Source: Stereocaulon alpinum (lineage: Eukaryota; Ascomycota; Lecanoromycetes; Lecanorales; Stereocaulaceae). Taken from it: a DNA stretch of 10,373 nt. The translations under genes were made by a program, and so were the position numbers. The stretch is from the NCBI GenBank assembly GCA_018257865.1, contig JAEUBA010000314.1, forward strand, positions 1 to 10,373, in the 5' to 3' direction. Below, in pieces: positions 8,041 through 10,373 of the stretch (position 1 is its first letter; every line of letters begins with the position of its first letter). The notes under the pieces are model-generated. The model was not told where the DNA came from, ran no database searches, and worked only from the letters and a program-made list of their open reading frames with translations.

Positions 8041-8514
8041 CTACTCCTAAAGTCTACTTAAAGGTATTTATTAGATTAATCCTCTCTATAGATAGGGGCT
8101 ATTACCCTTATTCCGCTCTAAAGAGGGTTATTAGTTATCCCCTCTTTATTACCTCCTTAGTTCCTTTCTAGGGCTTATCTATTATATCCTCTAAGGCCTT
8201 CCTCTTCCCTTTAGAGATTACTTTATACTACCCTTTTAGGCTAGTCCTTCCTAGTATCGCTAGTATAGGCCCTACTAAGTATTACTTTAGAGTCTCTTTA
8301 AAGTATTTCGGCTTATACTTAATTCTCTACCTAGCCTTAGTATTCTCCTTCTATTAGATTAAGTAGGTTTTACTCTATACTAAGTACTCCCCCTTATATA
8401 CTATATACTTAGGCTTGCTGCCAGCTCTTTCTATATAATTATTAATTATATAGTTTTAGGCGTATATCTTATAGTAGGTAGGGTATTTATATACCTTAGT
8501 AATATATCTATACC
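7961..8514. repeat. 554-bp segment duplicated at 1-554
   Basis: Gap-free match to 1-554 in the same orientation. About 48 differences, all transitions (about 91% identity). At some 34 of them this copy has the A or T and copy 1 the G or C, and at 14 the reverse. It reflects two LINE insertions of one family, not long terminal repeats: it covers the ORF1 tail and ORF2 start. Confidence 0.93.
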
Positions 8515-9541
8515 TATAGTAGTTAAAGTACTACTTAGGGGTAGCTTCTCTCTCCTAGTAATTATAAAAGAGGAGGCTATTCTCTACTACTATCCCCTCT
8601 ATAATAAGCCGGTTCGCCGCCTTTAGGCTTAGGACCTTAATTATTAGTATAGAGAATCTCTTCTCCCTCCTAAGTATATCTAGCTTCGATATAAATATAA
8701 GCTATTTAGCCTTTATTATCTCTAACTCTAAGTAGAGCTTCCTATTATCTTTCCTTAAGGTTTTAAAGATCCCCTATTAGTCCTTTATATTTATTATCTT
8801 TTCTACTCTATAGATCGCTACTATTACTATCTTCTAAAGGACTCTTACTAACCTATAGAGTCTCCTTATCTATCTATTATCCTTCTCTAATTCCTCCCTA
8901 GCCTTTACTAAGGCTATCTAGAGAATAATATCCCCCCCTATAATCCTCCTTATTATAATAATCTCCCTAGCTACTCCCCCTACTCCCCTAAATATTTATA
9001 TTAGTTAGGGAAGAGTTACTATAGCTATCTATATCTTTTCGCTAGTATTATTAATCCTAACCGTTACCTACTTCGCTTTCTTAATATCTTCTACCTTAGG
9101 TATAGCTAGGTAGATAGTATTTTAGCCCCTTTAGGCTATATAGGCTATATCCGCCTAGCTATTATTTACCCTTCTAGTTAGGTAGTCTTTACGCGTTAGT
9201 TAGCTACAGTACTCCTTCGCAGTATATCTTTTAGCGGTATTCTCCTATATATACTCTATAATCCTTTCTACTATATTCTAGAAGAAGCCCTATATAGTTT
9301 TATTTATATTTGCCTATAGTATCCCTTAGACCTTCTCTATAAACTCTAGTAGCGCCTATTCCGTAGCCTTTATATACTATATTCTTTCTTTAATTCTTTC
9401 CCTACCTTAAGGGCCTTATAGATCTTTAGTAGGTTTCTACTATTATTACTATTACCCTATTATTATATTAGGATACGTTCCTTATCTACCTTTACTACTA
9501 ATACCTCCCTTCTCTCCTCCCCCCCTATCTTATATTATTTT
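8101..9541 (-). pseudogene. LINE ORF1, gag-like nucleic-acid-binding protein
   Basis: This protein coats element RNA in LINE ribonucleoprotein particles. The frame opens at about 9541 with a Gly/Arg-rich start (DRGGGEKGGISSKGR). It continues through a helical, charged region (about 9400-9200: ALLEFIEKV, NIVERIIEYI, NTAKRYTAKEY) and a segment like the region before the knuckles in Tad1 gag proteins (about 8560-8700: LSLKAANRLIIEGIVVENSL). It ends with tandem zinc knuckles at about 8390-8550: EATPK*YFNYYRYRYITKVY (C-F-N-C pattern with Cys now Tyr), YPTYYKIYA, then ERAGSKPKYIVYKGEY. Copy 1 (1-554) still has some of the cysteines. Candidate natural stops lie at about 8101-8137, leaving a short gap before ORF2. 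It is non-functional, with dozens of stops. Confidence 0.85.
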
Positions 9542-9560
9542 ACTAGGTTCGTAACCTAGT
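9542..9560. repeat. 8-bp-stem hairpin at the ORF1 start / leader boundary
   Basis: ACTAGGTT (9542-9549) and AACCTAGT (9553-9560) are exact reverse complements with a 3-nt loop. It sits at the leader/ORF1 junction of the LINE. Confidence 0.6.
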
Positions 9561-9624
9561 GTAATCGCTCGTCTAGCCTAGTAGGCCTGCTCGCCCGTCG
9601 TGCTCGTTATTATCGCTATTAGAT
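9542..9624 (-). promoter_or_regulatory. GC-rich 5' leader of the LINE
   Basis: This stretch lies between the start of ORF1 and the target duplication. Bases 9561-9606 are about 63% G+C, far above the surroundings, and keep many CpG and some TpG/CpA. TGCTCG occurs twice (9588-9593, 9601-9606). LINEs carry an internal promoter in the 5' leader, so a promoter role is likely but not shown by any motif here. It appears spared from RIP relative to the rest of the element. Confidence 0.5.
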
Positions 9625-9638
9625 ATATTATAAGTCTT
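9625..9638. repeat. Target-site duplication of the LINE (right copy)
   Basis: ATATTATAAGTCTT, identical to 4205-4218. It marks the 5' end of the LINE at 9624 and belongs to the gypsy integrase zinc-finger coding sequence. Confidence 0.88.
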
Positions 9639-10373
9639 AATATACTTATTAACCTACTTAAAACTCCTATACTAAAAGTATTTATAGGTAAGTAACTTAT
9701 ATATCTTATTAGCGCTAAAATACCCTACTAAAGGATTATTATAGTATTTACTAATAAGTTCTTCCCTTAAGACTTTATCTTTAGGGATATATAAGTAGTT
9801 ATTATTTCTTAATAAGTCTTTTAAGTCTAAAGCCTATACCTTACTTTAGAGATAGCGCTGCGACGGCGTACCCTTATTTATAAAAAAGAATTTCGCCTAA
9901 TTATTAGTAGCCTATAAATCCCGAATTAAAGTCTTAATTAAATATTAAGGTTCCTTATATACTAATTTAATAATACCTCTTATATCCTTCTAAGGGATAA
10001 TAACTTAGAGTCTAGTAATTTAAAAAGCTAGCGATATTATAGTAATAATATCCTTATATTCCTTACTTCCTCCCTAAAGGGCGAGTTTATTCTATAATAT
10101 TAGTAATAACTTAGTATTTAGCGGGGAACTTCCTTTATAATTAGAGCGTTATAATAGCGGGTCCGTAGGATTCGTCTTTCTAGTATAATAAATAATTTTA
10201 AATTAAAAGTAGCGAGCTTTAGCGCTTATCTAGCTTACTAAGAATTTAATTACTTCTACTTTATAAAGCCCTTAAGATTATTATAATTAGTAAGGATCTT
10301 AATAGTAAACGGGCTACCTTCTAGGTAGTACTACTACTATTTTATTACCGCTACTATAGCGAGTAATTCTTAG
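9639..10373 (-). pseudogene. Ty3/gypsy pol: RNase H end, linker and integrase zinc finger
   Basis: This is the upstream part of the gypsy pol gene, running in from the right edge. It starts in RNase H: ELLAIVAVIK, YYLEGSPFTIKILTNYNNLK (TDHNNL in relatives, Asp now Asn), then AR*ALKLATF. It continues FKIIYYTRKTNPTDPLL*RS, the usual RPGKTNPADALSRR-type end of RNase H. A linker follows, then DLKDLLRNNNYLYIPKDK, LREELISKYYNNPLVGYF and KLLTYKYF*YRSFK (HHCC finger: the two His now Tyr). KTYNI follows, where the LINE has cut in. The frame changes once, near 10196-10207 in an A/T run, consistent with one lost base; the rest is one frame. The other half is at 3888-4218. Reverse transcriptase, gag and LTRs must lie beyond the window. 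Confidence 0.9.

Larger units (their letters stand above)
4219..9624 (-). mobile_element. Full-length Tad1-like non-LTR retrotransposon (copy 2)
   Basis: This LINE is about 5.4 kb, inserted in the pol gene of a gypsy element and flanked by a 14-bp target duplication. On the minus strand the order is: GC-rich 5' leader (9542-9624), ORF1 (about 8101-9541), ORF2 (about 4430-8040) and a 3' region ending in four AATY units. The two-ORF layout, knuckle-bearing ORF1, APE endonuclease and the sequence of the RT region all fit the Tad1 group of ascomycete LINEs. The element is strongly RIP-mutated and carries very many stops, yet no frameshift was seen in ORF2 from its endonuclease to its C-terminus. 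The clear duplications and presence of both ORFs suggest a full-length insertion rather than the usual 5'-truncated kind. Confidence 0.9.

Noticed and set aside
1..8514. The 554-bp direct repeat at 1-554 and 7961-8514 as long terminal repeats of one large element
   Set aside because: The repeat encodes the ORF1 tail and ORF2 start of a LINE, and the second copy lies in the middle of a complete LINE with its own target duplication. Two insertions of one family explain it better.
1..10373. Host protein-coding genes, tRNA, rRNA or CRISPR-like arrays
   Set aside because: Nothing on either strand shows an intact gene, cloverleaf or spaced repeat array. Every long readable frame belongs to a mutated transposable element.

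Overview
This is a gene-free stack of dead transposable elements. It almost certainly comes from a filamentous ascomycete in which repeat-induced point mutation (RIP) has been very active. CpA and TpG are close to absent: by eye, none occurs between about 5764 and 6270. Conserved Trp and Gln codons have become stops, and conserved Cys, His and Asp codons have become Tyr or Asn. Two copies of the same LINE segment differ only by transitions. The genus cannot be told from this window. No intact protein gene, tRNA or rRNA was seen.

Layout, left to right. (1) 1-554, minus: a 5'-truncated second copy of a Tad1-like LINE, holding the end of ORF1 (zinc knuckles) and the first codons of ORF2. (2) 560-3887, plus: a complete-looking hAT DNA transposon of about 3.3 kb, with terminal inverted repeats, subterminal AACCGTT motifs and a transposase (about 948-3338) that stays in one frame but is full of stops. 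(3) 3888-4218, minus: integrase core of a Ty3/gypsy retrotransposon, cut off between its second and third catalytic residues. (4) 4219-9624, minus: a full-length Tad1-like LINE of about 5.4 kb, with a GC-rich 5' leader, ORF1 (gag-like, CCHC knuckles), ORF2 (APE endonuclease and reverse transcriptase) and a 3' tail of four AATY units. A 14-bp target-site duplication, ATATTATAAGTCTT, flanks it. (5) 9639-10373, minus: the upstream part of the same gypsy pol gene, with RNase H end, linker and HHCC zinc-binding region.

History. The gypsy element was there first. The LINE jumped into its integrase gene inside the HHCC zinc finger. If the LINE and one duplication copy are mentally removed, the gypsy frame runs straight from the zinc finger into the DDE core. 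The hAT element sits against the integrase just after the conserved Trp. The missing rest of the integrase would lie on the far side of the hAT, but the 5' end of LINE copy 1 is found there instead, so another rearrangement or insertion took place. RIP then hit everything, the full-length LINE hardest and the hAT least.

The points most worth following are the fine record of RIP (transitions only, CpG going to TpA, surviving CpA mostly as CAG), the exact nesting order, and the hAT termini, whose subterminal motifs resemble the AAACGG sites bound by maize Ac transposase.
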